Origin: Gammaproteobacteria bacterium
GTDB lineage: Bacteria > Pseudomonadota > Gammaproteobacteria > SZUA-152
Direction: 5' to 3'
Assembly (NCBI GenBank): GCA_029882975.1
Contig: JAOUJW010000002.1
Coordinates: 1-64,000, forward strand
DNA length: 64,000 nucleotides
This document shows, piece by piece, positions 29,509-40,100 of this stretch (positions are counted from its first letter, which is position 1; each line of letters opens with the position of its first letter). The translations under genes and the position numbers were made by a program. Under the pieces are notes generated by a model. That model was given only the letters and a program-made list of their open reading frames with translations. It was not told where the DNA came from and did not search any database.

Positions 29509-32500
29509 ATGAAACGCAATTCAAATTCCTGTCATGATTCAATCATTGTGGCCCCACGCGGTTTTATCCCGTGCGTATGGGCACTGTGTTGCGCATTCTA
29601 CATGCCCGTATTATCTGCAGCCAACCTCAACCTATCTAATGACGCCCTGGAAGTGGTCAGCAATGTAGAACCCAATGTGGTTATTTTGAGTGACGACAGC
29701 GGCAGTATGGACTGGGCGGTTATGACCCCGGAGTTCGAGGGCATGTTTCACCTGGGTGTAGCACCTTACTATTACACCCACCCGGACCCCGGCGTTACAA
29801 CCACCGATGCACCTGCGGCCAATTACGATCAATGGGTAGTTCCCAGTCAGGAATATCTGGCAGCCCAAGGCCTCGCCTCTCCCCAAGGCGGTGTCTGGCG
29901 CGCCTGGAACCACAACTATAACCCTATTTACTACAATCCGGATGTCACTTACCGCCCATGGTCCGGAGTGAACAGTGCCGGAACACCTTACGGTAATGTG
30001 AGCGCCACAGCTGCCCCCTATAACCCTTATCAACCGACGCAAGGTATATTGGATCTAACCGCCACTCTAAGTTACAACACCGATTGCGGTTTGACGGCCT
30101 GTAGCGCCATCGTTGCCTTATCCACCCCCTTCACCGTGACCAATTTTTACCCCGCACGTTTCTACACCTGGGGCGACAGCGACAGTGATGATATTGTCGA
30201 TGCCGATGACAGCCACACCCTGGTGGAAATTCGTCCGAGTTTCACCTATACCCGCGTGGCCTTCAGTGACGCTACCGGAAAAGGACGCAGTGATTGCACC
30301 GACAATGGGGACGGCACCGCTACATGCACATACACCCAGGAAATTCAAAACTTCGCCAACTGGTTTAGCTATTACCGCAAACGCGACTTAAGTGCAAAAG
30401 CGGCTCTCAGCCTGGTGATCGACCCTATTGAATCTGCCCGCATTGGTTTTGCCACTATCAACAGAGCCAACACGGACAATTTACGGGTTGCCAGCATGAA
30501 CACCGCCACTGCCAGCGGAAACAAACGCAGTCTGATGGACAAACTGTTTGATACCCGCCCGTCCGGTTCCACTCCCTTACGTACCAAGCTGGAACAGGCC
30601 GGGCGTTATTTTGAGTGCCGAAATAATGACTTGTTTGGATCCACCGCTGACAGCTCTCCGGGGAGCAGCACCTGCCCTATCCAAGCGGCACCCGCGGGCA
30701 GCTGCCAACAAAACTTCACTGTGCTAATGACGGATGGCCACTGGAATGGCACCAATCCCGGCATTGGCAATATTGACAATGATGTGAGCAACTTCAGTAG
30801 CGGAGCTTTTGCCGACAGCCACAGTAATACGCTGGCCGACGTGGCAATGCGGTACTACAAGACCGATTTGCACACCGCTCTGGCAGACAATGTTTCCACC
30901 ACCACTTTGGATATTGACCGTTATCTTGGCCCGGCTCCATTTGAAACCATGCATCAACATATGAGTACCTACGCCATCGGCTTCGGGGTACAAGGCAGTC
31001 TCAGTGCCATGCCCACCGATCCCGCTACAGCCTTCAGTTGGCCCGACCCCGTTAGCGGTGACCAGGAAAAAATCGATGACGTCGCTCATGCCGCTTACAA
31101 TGGCCGGGGTGAATACCTCAGTGCCAATAACAGTCAAACCTTACAAAATGCCTTTAACCGGGTTTTTAGTGAAATTCAGGCGGGCACAGGTACGGCCACG
31201 GCTGTTGCCTTTAACACTCAGGAAGTGGAGGCCGGTACCCTGGTATTCCGTGCTTCCTTTAACACCAAAACCCACCGCGGTGATCTGGTAGCCCAGCGTA
31301 TTTTTCCCAATGGCACTATAGACAGCAACATTCAATGGAGTGCCGCGGAACAACTGGACAACAAAATCAACCCGGACCAACGTGTTATTATCACCTATAG
31401 AGACACCGGCAGCAGCACCAGTCGCGGCATGCCGTTCCGCTGGAGCGACTTGGATAGTGGCCAACAAACCTACCTCAACAGCCCACAACCAACCAACATC
31501 AGCGCAGCAACCAACACCTTTGGTGATGAGCGTTTGAACTATTTGCGCGGAAGCAATAGCGACGAGGGACCCTCCGGCGCTGACGGGCAATTCCGCGAAC
31601 GTGCCTTGTATGCCGGAAAACTCGGCGATATTGTGCACTCCACTCCCGTATTTGTCGGTACGCCCCACTTTATAGGCCGCAATGGCGGGGTTTACCCCAC
31701 CACCAGCGGCGAAACCTATGCCGAATTCGTCACCTATTATAGAACCAATCGGCGCCGTGAACTTACCTACACCGGCGCCAATGACGGCATGTTGCATGCT
31801 ATCGATGTAAGTGATGGTTCCGAGGCGTTTGCCTATATTCCCAACATGGTAGTAAAAAACCTGTCCCAGCTGAGTAATCCGGGTTACGCCCACCGTTTCT
31901 ATGTGGACCTTACCCCCAGCATTAACGATGTGTATTTTATGCCGTCAACCGGAACCAATGCCACGGATCTCAGTTGGAATACGGTACTTGTGGGTGGCTT
32001 GGGTGCAGGCGGCAAAGGTTACTACGCTTTGAACATTACCCAGCCGGACGATTTCAGTAACGAAACTTCAGCGGCCAATAATGTTCTATGGGAGTTTACT
32101 GAAGCCGACGATGGCGGTATTGGTAACAGCGATTTAGGTTTCAGTTTCAGCCAACCCATGATCGCTATGAGTAATGCTGAAGACGGTTCCGGCAATAAAC
32201 GCTGGGTGGTCATTTTCGGCAACGGTTACAATAGCAGCACCACTGCCGGAGAAGCTTATGTATACGTCTTATTTGTCGATGGCGGACTGGACGGCACCTG
32301 GACTTTAAACACAGATTATTACAAGCTGGCCACTGGCAAAGGTATTGCCCAAAGTGCCACTGCCACACCCAACGGCATCGGCGGTCTCAGCGCAGTAGAC
32401 GATGACAATAACGGTACGGTGGATTACGTTTATGCCGGAGATCTGCAAGGTAATGTGTACCGCTTTGATCTTGCCAGCACCAATGCCGGCAACTGGAACA

Positions 32501-33309
32501 GTGGTACGGAAATACTGTTCACCGCAAAATACAAAAGCAACTACAGTTTTCCCCGAGATATCGTCCAACCCATAACCAACGCACCGGCGGTGATGAAACA
32601 CTATCTGGGTGGATATTTGGTCATTGTGGGCACCGGCAGTTGGATGACCGATGAAGATGCCACCAGCACGGACATTCAATCCATCTACGGCTTGTGGGAC
32701 GACATGTCTGTCAATCCCACCATTACCCAAACAGCCGTCAGCAACCAATTAGTACAACAATACTTTACCAATCACGCGTCAGCGGAACACGGATTTACGG
32801 TGCGCACGCTCAGTAACAATGCGGTGGCCTGGAACAATACGGGAAGTGCTGCCGGAAAAGTCAAAGGCTGGTACATCGATCTGGACATGCCCACTGCAGG
32901 GACGTATTCCGGCGTTGAGTATCCCGGCGAACGCGCTGTTCGTAATATCCAAATCCGTGGCCGACTGATGTTTGTCAACACTGTCATCCCCAAAAACACC
33001 GCCGCTTGTAGTGTGGGCACGGGAGGCTACCAGTTGGGTTTTAACCCCTTTAACGGCGGTTCCGGTGTTAACCAAGTCTTTGACCTGGACGGTGATGGCG
33101 CGTTTAACCTTACCGACAATGTCGCCGACACAGCGGGTTACTGGAATATTGTCACGGGCATACGCTTTGACTCCGGCACACCCACGGACGCCGCATTTGT
33201 GGGCAATATTCGCTTTACCCAAGCAGGGCAAGACATTGTTGCACTCCGGGTAAATAACAGTGGTGACCCACACACCGGCCGAACATCGTGGCGGGAATTA
33301 GAACCATAG
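29509..33309 (+). CDS. pilY1: Pilus tip-associated protein PilY1, operon B
   Basis: 1266 residues from ATG at 29509, which has GGAG upstream and starts the signal peptide (MKRNSNS..., cleavage near LSAANLN). The N-terminal third is von Willebrand A-like, with a MIDAS-type DDSGSMD near residue 65 and NFTVLMTDGHWNG. The C-terminal half is the PilY1 beta-propeller: GKLGDIVHSTPVFVG, TYTGANDGMLHAID, and the calcium loop DDDNNGTVDYVYAGD followed by LQGNVYRFDL. PilY1 caps the pilus, promotes assembly and can act as adhesin. The stop is TAG inside a 15-bp repeat array; the frame stays open afterwards into pilY2 except for one more TAG. Confidence 0.93.
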   Translation: MKRNSNSCHDSIIVAPRGFIPCVWALCCAFYMPVLSAANLNLSNDALEVVSNVEPNVVILSDDSGSMDWAVMTPEFEGMFHLGVAPYYYTHPDPGVTTTDAPAANYDQWVVPSQEYLAAQGLASPQGGVWRAWNHNYNPIYYNPDVTYRPWSGVNSAGTPYGNVSATAAPYNPYQPTQGILDLTATLSYNTDCGLTACSAIVALSTPFTVTNFYPARFYTWGDSDSDDIVDADDSHTLVEIRPSFTYTRVAFSDATGKGRSDCTDNGDGTATCTYTQEIQNFANWFSYYRKRDLSAKAALSLVIDPIESARIGFATINRANTDNLRVASMNTATASGNKRSLMDKLFDTRPSGSTPLRTKLEQAGRYFECRNNDLFGSTADSSPGSSTCPIQAAPAGSCQQNFTVLMTDGHWNGTNPGIGNIDNDVSNFSSGAFADSHSNTLADVAMRYYKTDLHTALADNVSTTTLDIDRYLGPAPFETMHQHMSTYAIGFGVQGSLSAMPTDPATAFSWPDPVSGDQEKIDDVAHAAYNGRGEYLSANNSQTLQNAFNRVFSEIQAGTGTATAVAFNTQEVEAGTLVFRASFNTKTHRGDLVAQRIFPNGTIDSNIQWSAAEQLDNKINPDQRVIITYRDTGSSTSRGMPFRWSDLDSGQQTYLNSPQPTNISAATNTFGDERLNYLRGSNSDEGPSGADGQFRERALYAGKLGDIVHSTPVFVGTPHFIGRNGGVYPTTSGETYAEFVTYYRTNRRRELTYTGANDGMLHAIDVSDGSEAFAYIPNMVVKNLSQLSNPGYAHRFYVDLTPSINDVYFMPSTGTNATDLSWNTVLVGGLGAGGKGYYALNITQPDDFSNETSAANNVLWEFTEADDGGIGNSDLGFSFSQPMIAMSNAEDGSGNKRWVVIFGNGYNSSTTAGEAYVYVLFVDGGLDGTWTLNTDYYKLATGKGIAQSATATPNGIGGLSAVDDDNNGTVDYVYAGDLQGNVYRFDLASTNAGNWNSGTEILFTAKYKSNYSFPRDIVQPITNAPAVMKHYLGGYLVIVGTGSWMTDEDATSTDIQSIYGLWDDMSVNPTITQTAVSNQLVQQYFTNHASAEHGFTVRTLSNNAVAWNNTGSAAGKVKGWYIDLDMPTAGTYSGVEYPGERAVRNIQIRGRLMFVNTVIPKNTAACSVGTGGYQLGFNPFNGGSGVNQVFDLDGDGAFNLTDNVADTAGYWNIVTGIRFDSGTPTDAAFVGNIRFTQAGQDIVALRVNNSGDPHTGRTSWRELEP

Positions 33310-33378
33310 AATTTGAAACCATAGAATTTGAAACCATTGAATTTGAAACCATTGAATTTGAAACCATTGAACGGGAAA
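33304..33378. repeat. Five 15-bp tandem repeats at the pilY1-pilY2 junction
   Basis: Five units of consensus CCATWGAATTTGAAA occupy 33304-33318, 33319-33333, 33334-33348, 33349-33363 and 33364-33378; the last is degenerate (GAACGGGAAA). The first unit contains the terminal Pro codon and TAG stop of pilY1. Units 1 and 2 have TAG, units 3-5 have TTG at the same place. The period is five codons, so the frame is preserved; translated, the unit reads NLKP followed by stop or Leu. Confidence 0.95.
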
Positions 33379-33417
33379 CCGGCAACCACAGTCGTAATTA
33401 TTTATAAGGGGACTTAT

Positions 33418-33828
33418 ATGCGAAACCATAGTTTGACACATGACTGTCTGCGGTCTGGGTTCATAGTAACAACGCTGGTTCTGATCGCCCTATTGTGTGC
33501 CGGCGCCAACGCCACAGAGCCCCGGCGCGGCAGTCTCAGACTCAATGCCCCGCTGCCCGCTTACTACCCGGCCCAATTTCCACACAGCGGCAAAATTACT
33601 GAGATCGAATCACAAAATTCAATAATAATTAATGGATTACGCTACAAACTCTCTGCTTACGTAAAAGTGCACACAAAAGAATCCAAATACGCTACACTAG
33701 GGGCATTGCAGGCAGGGCAGGAACTGGGATTCAAAACAAATACCAGGAGCCAAGCCAATAGCACAAGAGATAGAGGTGAAATCACCGAGATGTGGGTATT
33801 ACCTACCGGTTCAGTGAAACTGCATTGA
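33418..33828 (+). CDS. pilY2: PilY2-like exported protein
   Basis: 136 residues from ATG at 33418, with AAGGGG upstream. A signal peptide (hydrophobic TTLVLIALLCAGANA) precedes a small domain: GKITEIESQNSIIINGLRYKL, then ATLGALQAGQELGF and GEITEMWVLP. The pattern of a short beta-domain that describes a default and a modifier strand, and the position between pilY1 and pilE, fit Pseudomonas PilY2. The role of PilY2 is not well defined. The reading frame is the same as that of pilY1 and is open upstream to the second TAG of the repeat array, so an NLKPL-repeat N-terminal extension starting at a TTG is formally possible. Confidence 0.75.
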   Translation: MRNHSLTHDCLRSGFIVTTLVLIALLCAGANATEPRRGSLRLNAPLPAYYPAQFPHSGKITEIESQNSIIINGLRYKLSAYVKVHTKESKYATLGALQAGQELGFKTNTRSQANSTRDRGEITEMWVLPTGSVKLH

Positions 33829-33874
33829 ACCAAAGCTGCAAATGTAACCAAGAGTACCGCAAGAGAGTCAGTCT

Positions 33875-34366
33875 ATGAATACTAAATTCAAATCCAATGC
33901 TTTTCCGTCACTTGTTCCGTCACGCCAAGACGGCTTTACTCTGGTGGAACTCATGATCGTCCTGTTGATTATGGGTATTTTGGCTGGGATTGCGATTCCT
34001 CAATATACGGCCAGCATACGCCAAAGCAATATCAGAACGTTACAACCTGCCATGCAAGCTTTCGCTCATGGTATGGAACGGTTCCATAATGAAAATCTCA
34101 CCTTTGTGGGCACATCAGCCGCCGTACCCGGCGCCCCTCTACCGGGAATATACCCCAGCCAATGGCCACAGCAAGGCACCGCCTACTTTAATTTGACAGT
34201 ACAGGCAGCGGCCGGCAGCAGCTATACCATACGCGCCACCCCCATCGCCGGCACACCACTGGCCACCGTGGGCATGATGGAATTGGATGCCACCGGCGCC
34301 CGGCGCTGGGACAAAAACAATGATGGTGATTTTGCGGATGTCGGGGAAAACAACTGGGACCAGTAA
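33875..34366 (+). CDS. pilE: Type IV pilus minor pilin PilE, operon B
   Basis: 163 residues. The leader is 20 residues, ending QDG before FTLVELMIVLLIMGILAGIA with Glu+5. The helix is followed by IPQYTASIRQSNIRTLQPAM and a small pilin domain; the C-terminus ARRWDKNNDGDFADVGE resembles PilE minor pilins, with a DKNNDGD loop that may bind calcium. It has no Cys pair, unlike typical major pilins. In Pseudomonas pilE ends this operon and ispH follows; here operon C intervenes. Confidence 0.9.
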   Translation: MNTKFKSNAFPSLVPSRQDGFTLVELMIVLLIMGILAGIAIPQYTASIRQSNIRTLQPAMQAFAHGMERFHNENLTFVGTSAAVPGAPLPGIYPSQWPQQGTAYFNLTVQAAAGSSYTIRATPIAGTPLATVGMMELDATGARRWDKNNDGDFADVGENNWDQ

Positions 34367-34571
34367 ATCCCTAACTGCAAAATAGTACTAAGAACAAATA
34401 ATATTGCGGCTGCAAATATCATTTATTTATATAAACATATATTCAAATAATTGATTTTTGAGTCACCAACGGAATTTTCTTTATACCGTTTATCCAGCCT
34501 GATTGACCACTCATCGAGATCATTGGTTTAAACCATCCTTTTTCCCCATTTCCCCTTGTATACTCTACTTC

Positions 34572-35168
34572 ATGGATAGTAAGGGGTTTACACTGGTCGA
34601 GTTAATGGTGGTGCTGGCACTCATCGGCATCATTTATGCGCTTGCCTCCCCCATGGGTACTTTGTTCCAAAACGACAGTGCCGCCTCTTATATGAACGAT
34701 TTTGTCGCCAGTACCCGTCTGGCCCGCAGTCACGCCATCACCAGCAATGCTCCGGTGACCGTGTGCCCAATGGCCGCCGCCACTCAGCAAATCGCGGAAC
34801 CCGAGTGCAGCGGCGCCACGAATTGGGAAGCAGGCTGGGTGATTTTTGCCGACAGCAACGGTGACGGCAGCATCACCAACGGCACCGCCGGTGACACCAG
34901 CGATGACGATACCATATTACGCTTCTATACCGCCCTGCCCAATAATTTCACTTTGCGTACTACACGAACCCGAATTACGTTCCAAAGCACCGGCATGGCA
35001 ATTGGATTCAACGGCACTTGGACCTTATGCGACCCCAGCCGCAGCCTTCAAATCGCACGCGGCGCCATTATCCCCATCACCGGACGAACACACTTGGCGG
35101 TAGATTCCGACAATGATCGGATTCGTGAGTCTGATGGTACTCCCCTCGAATGTCCGGCTCCGGCTTAA
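34572..35168 (+). CDS. fimT: GspH/FimT-type minor pilin, operon C
   Basis: 198 residues from ATG at 34572 with the very short leader MDSKG before FTLVELMVVLALIGIIYALA, Glu+5 present. The GspH hallmark is DFVASTRLARSHAITSNAPVTVCP (seen as STRLARSHAI and VTVCP), then WEAGWVIFADSNGDG, with a DSNGDGS loop, and LCDPSR near the C-terminus. First gene of operon C, after a 205-base AT-rich gap (34367-34571) that should hold the promoter. Confidence 0.86.
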   Translation: MDSKGFTLVELMVVLALIGIIYALASPMGTLFQNDSAASYMNDFVASTRLARSHAITSNAPVTVCPMAAATQQIAEPECSGATNWEAGWVIFADSNGDGSITNGTAGDTSDDDTILRFYTALPNNFTLRTTRTRITFQSTGMAIGFNGTWTLCDPSRSLQIARGAIIPITGRTHLAVDSDNDRIRESDGTPLECPAPA

Positions 35169-35830
35169 CATATTTACAAGTGAAAAACGTGAAACAGACA
35201 AAACGCAGCACTTTAGGACTTACGCAGTTAGCGATCGGAAACTTGGCAAACCAACGCGGCTTGACCTTAGCAGAAGTGTTGATTGCCGTGGTCATCCTAT
35301 CCATTGGCCTGTTGGGCATAGCCGGACTGCAATTAACCGGTTTACGTGGCGCACAAAGTGCCAATCTACGCACACAAGCGACCGTATTGGCCAACGATAT
35401 AGCTGAACGCATTCGAGCCAACCCGACGGGCGCGCTGAATCCCGTAGACGGCGGGGGTATTGCGCTGGCCAGAAACACCACTTACGCTGACGTATCGCTG
35501 GCAAACATTGTGTGCGACCCCAATGAGCCCGGTTTTGTTGCTCCGCCCCGCTGCAGTAAAACCCCGGCAAGTGCCCCCATCAACTGTTCCACCCGGCAAA
35601 TGGCCATACACGATATTTCCGTGTGGCTCTGCGGTATTGGCAATAATGATGGGGTACAAAATTTGTTGCCGACTCCTGTGGCAACAATAAGTTGTACCGA
35701 TCTGGTAGCCGGCGACACGGATAACTGCTCTCCAGGTTCAACGCTTTCGGTCAATGTAGGCTGGAACGAAAACGACGCAGCCGTCGGCAACAATGTCAAT
35801 CGAACCGTTCAACTGTTGATTGTACCGTAA
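35150..35830 (+). CDS. pilV: Type IV pilus minor pilin PilV, operon C
   Basis: 226 residues in the longest frame, overlapping the previous gene by 19 bases; GTG codons at 35180 or 35189 would give a more usual leader length of 23-26 residues. The leader ends NQRG before LTLAEVLIAVVILSIGLLG with Glu+5. GIAGLQLTGLRGAQSANLR and ATVLANDIAERIRANPTG are PilV marks. The C-terminal domain contains several Cys (CDPNEPG, RCSKT, NCSTR, LCGIG, SCTD, NCSPG). Confidence 0.88.
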   Translation: MSGSGLTYLQVKNVKQTKRSTLGLTQLAIGNLANQRGLTLAEVLIAVVILSIGLLGIAGLQLTGLRGAQSANLRTQATVLANDIAERIRANPTGALNPVDGGGIALARNTTYADVSLANIVCDPNEPGFVAPPRCSKTPASAPINCSTRQMAIHDISVWLCGIGNNDGVQNLLPTPVATISCTDLVAGDTDNCSPGSTLSVNVGWNENDAAVGNNVNRTVQLLIVP

Positions 35831-35844
35831 CGCGGGCCAGCCAA

Positions 35845-36588
35845 ATGAACACAGACAGAATACACACAAGCACGACATACGGTTTTTCTTTGGTGGAACT
35901 GATGGTAGCCCTGGCCCTGTCGTTGTTTCTGGCCGCCGGTGTTATGAAAATCTATGTCAATAACAAAGTCTCCCAGGAAGTGCAGCAGGTCGCCGGAGAA
36001 ATGGTGGACAATCAACGCAGCGCCCTGGAGTTCATCAGCCGTGACTTGCGCGATGCCGGTTTTACCAATGTTCCCGGCTTGGCGATCATTGACAGCACCT
36101 TGTCCGCTGAAGGCGCCAATGACAGCAGCGATACTATCGCCATTAACAAACAATCAGCCACCGATTGTCTGGGAGTCGGTACTGAGGATGATAGCGGCAT
36201 TGCTACCAATACGTACTTTGTCAACAATGGCAGACTCATGTGTCGTGGCGTAAAAACCGTACAACCCATCGCCGATGGCGTGGAAAGTATGCAGATTCTC
36301 TATGGCGAAGATACCGATGCCATTACACCGGGGGGTATTCGTACCGCAAATCGCTACGTGGGCAAAGACGATGTCATCAATTTCGGAAACGTAGTGAGTG
36401 TGCGCATATCCATATTATTTCGAAGCAGCAGACCTATTGTTGCTACTGCGCAGGAAGAGACCTACAACCTCTTGGATGCAACCCCAATTACGGTAAATAA
36501 CAATATTGCGGCCATTGCCGTGGCAGACCTGGACCGATTCCGCCGCCAAGTGATTACCTCAACGATTTCATTTCGCAACAATTTGTAA
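35845..36588 (+). CDS. pilW: Type IV pilus minor pilin PilW, operon C
   Basis: 247 residues. Leader ends TYG before FSLVELMVALALSLFLAAG with Glu+5. SALEFISRDLRDAGFTNVP matches the PilW signature, and ADGVESMQILYGEDTDA the C-terminal PilW segment. It is about 90 residues shorter than PilW of operon B and lacks most of the central insert. 14 bases downstream of pilV. Confidence 0.9.
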   Translation: MNTDRIHTSTTYGFSLVELMVALALSLFLAAGVMKIYVNNKVSQEVQQVAGEMVDNQRSALEFISRDLRDAGFTNVPGLAIIDSTLSAEGANDSSDTIAINKQSATDCLGVGTEDDSGIATNTYFVNNGRLMCRGVKTVQPIADGVESMQILYGEDTDAITPGGIRTANRYVGKDDVINFGNVVSVRISILFRSSRPIVATAQEETYNLLDATPITVNNNIAAIAVADLDRFRRQVITSTISFRNNL

Positions 36589-36615
36589 CCGGTATAAAAG
36601 GAACCCAAGGAGCGT

Positions 36616-37107
36616 ATGATGAGTTTACAGCCACAGCAGCAAGGAACCGCCCTGGTGGTAGGCCTGGTCATACTGGCCATACTCACGGTATTAGGCACTT
36701 CCAGTCTCAGCAACAGCCTGCTGGGCGAACGCATGGCCGCCAACACCCAAAACAATACGCTGTCCTTTCATACGGCCGACTCCGCCGTGCAAAGAACTGT
36801 CGCTCTGCTGCGCCAAAGTGAAGCGGAAGCAAACGATGCCCGCACCAATGTCGATACCCTAAGCTTTCCCGAACTGATAGGAACCCGCCCCAGCACCAAT
36901 ACGACGAATCTGGAATTTACCGGCGCGCGTCATATCAACGGCAGCAAAGCCAATGACCGTAACGGTGTGATAGCCCATTCCTTTCGCATCACCTCCACGG
37001 CGACGATTACCAATACGCCCACCTCCACCACAGTACGCCAGTCTGTTGGCAAAGGGCCATATTTGCGCGACCAGGTGAAAGAACTCACTATTAATGCGGC
37101 AAACTAA
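36616..37107 (+). CDS. pilX: Type IV pilus minor pilin PilX, operon C
   Basis: 163 residues; AAGGAGCG precedes two successive ATG codons. Leader ends QQG before TALVVGLVILAILTVLGTSS, no Glu+5. SLSNSLLGERMAANTQNNTLSF is the PilX_N pattern, with ADSAVQRTVALLR replacing the usual AAEAAL. The C-terminal domain is small. Follows pilW by 27 bases and precedes the PilY1-like gene by 37. Confidence 0.88.
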   Translation: MMSLQPQQQGTALVVGLVILAILTVLGTSSLSNSLLGERMAANTQNNTLSFHTADSAVQRTVALLRQSEAEANDARTNVDTLSFPELIGTRPSTNTTNLEFTGARHINGSKANDRNGVIAHSFRITSTATITNTPTSTTVRQSVGKGPYLRDQVKELTINAAN

Positions 37108-37144
37108 CTCATTCATTAGTTAATGGTAAATCAAGGAATCCATT

Positions 37145-40100
37145 ATGAATAAATTAAATAATCACTGGAAACCCCTGACAGTTGCATTTTTGTACACCAG
37201 CCTATGCGCTGTGCCGGTGTGGGCGGATGATACAGAGATTTATAGCAGCAACCGCAACGCCGCAGGTGGTGACCCTGTCAATGTACTGTTTATCATTGAT
37301 ACGTCCGGAAGTATGGATGAGCCTCTGACAGGTGAAAGCGATAAAGACAACAACAAAACCACCGGCGGTCCGAATAGAATGGACGCTGTAAAACAAGTCA
37401 TTAATGAGATCTTGTATGCTCCGGGTGGAGGAGTAAACCCGGAATTTTCGGGCAAAAATCTTGCGCTCATGCGATTTGACAACACCAGCGGTAATGCCGA
37501 AGGCGGCAGTTTTCTAACGGGTTTCCTCAGACTGAGTGACACAAACGCGACAACCTTATCAAGCCAAGTGCAATCCCTTTCCCCAAGCGGTAGCACACCG
37601 CTGGCGGAAACCTTTTTGGAAGCGGCCTTGTTTTATCAGGGCAAAGCTCCCAAATACGGAAACACAGCCAACCCACCAAACGTGTGCGAAGTGAAGGATA
37701 ATGTTGATGGACTGTATATATCACCATTCAACACTGCAGACATCACCAACAGTTGCAGCACTGCCGCTACGACGACGATTACAGAGTCCGTCGCCGGCAG
37801 TATGGAATGCGCCACTAACAATCACGTTATCATACTGACCGACGGTGCACCCAATAAAGACTCTACAAACACCTCAGATCTTACAACTTATTTAACCGGC
37901 TATCCTACCAATCCTGATACCGCCTCACCCGACTACCCAGTTCCCGCTGAGTGTGCAGGCGATAAAGTTACGGGAACTAAACGCAACTGTTTACCCAACA
38001 TTGCGGAGTATTTGTATAAAACTGACTTTGACAGCAATCGCGATGGAATACAGAATGTTATGACCAACACCATCGCTTTCGACTTATCCCAAGATTCCAA
38101 TAGCACTCAGTTTTTAGCGGATACCGCAGCTGCCGGCGGTGGAAAAAGCTTCGAAGCCGACAGTATTGCCGGCCTTTCCGCTGCGATTAGATCCATACTA
38201 TCGGAAATACAGATAAAATCCGGATCCTTTGTGGCTCCTTCAGTATCCGTAGACAGCAACAACCGATTGGTGCACAACAACACCATGTATTTCGGCATGT
38301 TCAAGCCGGAGCAAACCGAGCTGTGGAACGGCAATATTAAAGCCTATCGCCTGCAAGACGACAAACTGGTGGACTTTACCAGCCCCAATCCTCTGGATGT
38401 ATTAAACAATGACGGCACACTGAACTCGGATAGCAAAAGTAAATGGAGCAGCGCTGCTGATGGGAATGATGTGACCGCAGGCGGTCTGGCCACATCCATG
38501 CTGTCGCAAGGCGTGCGCAAAGTTATCACATTCCTGGGAACTGACAGAATCCTCAACGAAGTAACAGAAACCAATGCCAATATAACCAGTACCATGCTTA
38601 ACGTCACTGACGCAACCAGAGTCGCATTGCTACAATGGGCCCGCGGCGTGGACGCATACGATGAAGACGGTGACACAAACACTACCGAAATGCGGCACTT
38701 CATCGGCGATCCCTTACATTTTCAACCTATTCTGTTAGAACACAGTGATGGGAATAGCTATTTGTTTTTTGGTACCAACCAGGGCTTTTTGCACGCTGTT
38801 GACGTGACGACCGGCACCGAGAAATTTGCATTCATTCCCCAGGGCATGCTGGGTAAATTGAAAACCCTGTCCGATAATCTGGCCACTTCCACCCGAACTT
38901 ACGGAATTGATGGCAATGCCGGCGCCGCCCGAATCAACGGCAAAACCTACATTTATTTTGGCAGCCGTCGCGGTGATCGCAACTACTACGCCCTGGATGT
39001 TTCCGACATGGCGAACCCCGTCCTGGCTTGGACACTCGAGGGCGGTAATAACGACTTCCCGGAAATGGGCCAAAGCTGGGCCGCCCCCGTCGTCAGCAAA
39101 GTACGTATCAATAACGTGGACAAGGCCGCCATCATTGTCAGCGGCGGTTACGATGAAGGTGCCGAGGATACGGATGGCACCGGAACCAAAACCATGGGAC
39201 GGGCTGTATATATTGTTGATGCGGAAACCGGCGCTAAAATCTGGTCCGCCACCGGCGGTACAGCCGCCCGCAGCGGCACCGAACTGGTACTTCCGGAGTT
39301 AACCAATAGCATCCCGGCCACCATTGCTACGCTGGACAAAGACCTGGATGGATTCACTGACCGCCTCTATTTTGCGGATGTGGCCGGCCAGTTATTCCGT
39401 GTTGATTTAGATGCAGTAACAACAGACACTGCCGGCGCAATCACCGGTACCAATATTCCTAACGGCGGAGTTATTGCCAATCTGCGTGGCAGCGACCCGG
39501 CGGATCAACGTAAATTTTTTAATGAAGTGGAAATCGTCTTCACCAAGTTCGGCGCCAAACACTATATCTCTCTTAACGTGGGTTCCGGTAACCGTGACAA
39601 CCCTCTGGGAACGAGTATCAACGACGCCTTTTACTCGGTACGGGATGATTCCCCCTATGCGGCACCGCATAGCTACAGCACCATAACCGTAACCGATTTG
39701 ATGGATATTACCAGCGGTCCTGTAGACATGAACTCACTGCTGGGAGGCACAATCCAGGGTTGGAAATTGCCCATGAGCGGAAGTGGCGAGAAGGTATTGT
39801 CCGACTCCTACACCTTGAACAACAAACTCATGTTCACCACGTATACACCGGCAGCAAACACCAACACTAATAGCTGCCAACCCACCTTGGGTACGGCAAA
39901 AATGTATGTCATCAGTCTGTTTGACGGTTCGGCGGTGCTGACCGACCGTGCCGTGGAATTGAAAAACCCCGGTATTCCAGCCAGCCCTGCAGTGGTATTC
40001 AGCAATGAGGGCACCAACGCCAACCCCGGCATCAATGTATTGGTAGGTATGGAGAATGTGTCCAACTTGCAATTGCAAGCGGTACTGCAGAAAGCACCAA

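Noticed and set aside
31141-31893. 250-codon open frame antisense to pilY1
   Set aside because: The plus-strand frame is the well-conserved PilY1; the antisense frame has no motif and no start signal.
33304-33378. Possible CRISPR array
   Set aside because: The repeats are 15 bp, directly adjacent without spacers, and continue the coding frame.
33328-33417. TTG start of pilY2 inside the repeats
   Set aside because: It would place the NLKPL repeats before the signal peptide; the ATG at 33418 has AAGGGG upstream and starts the signal peptide directly.
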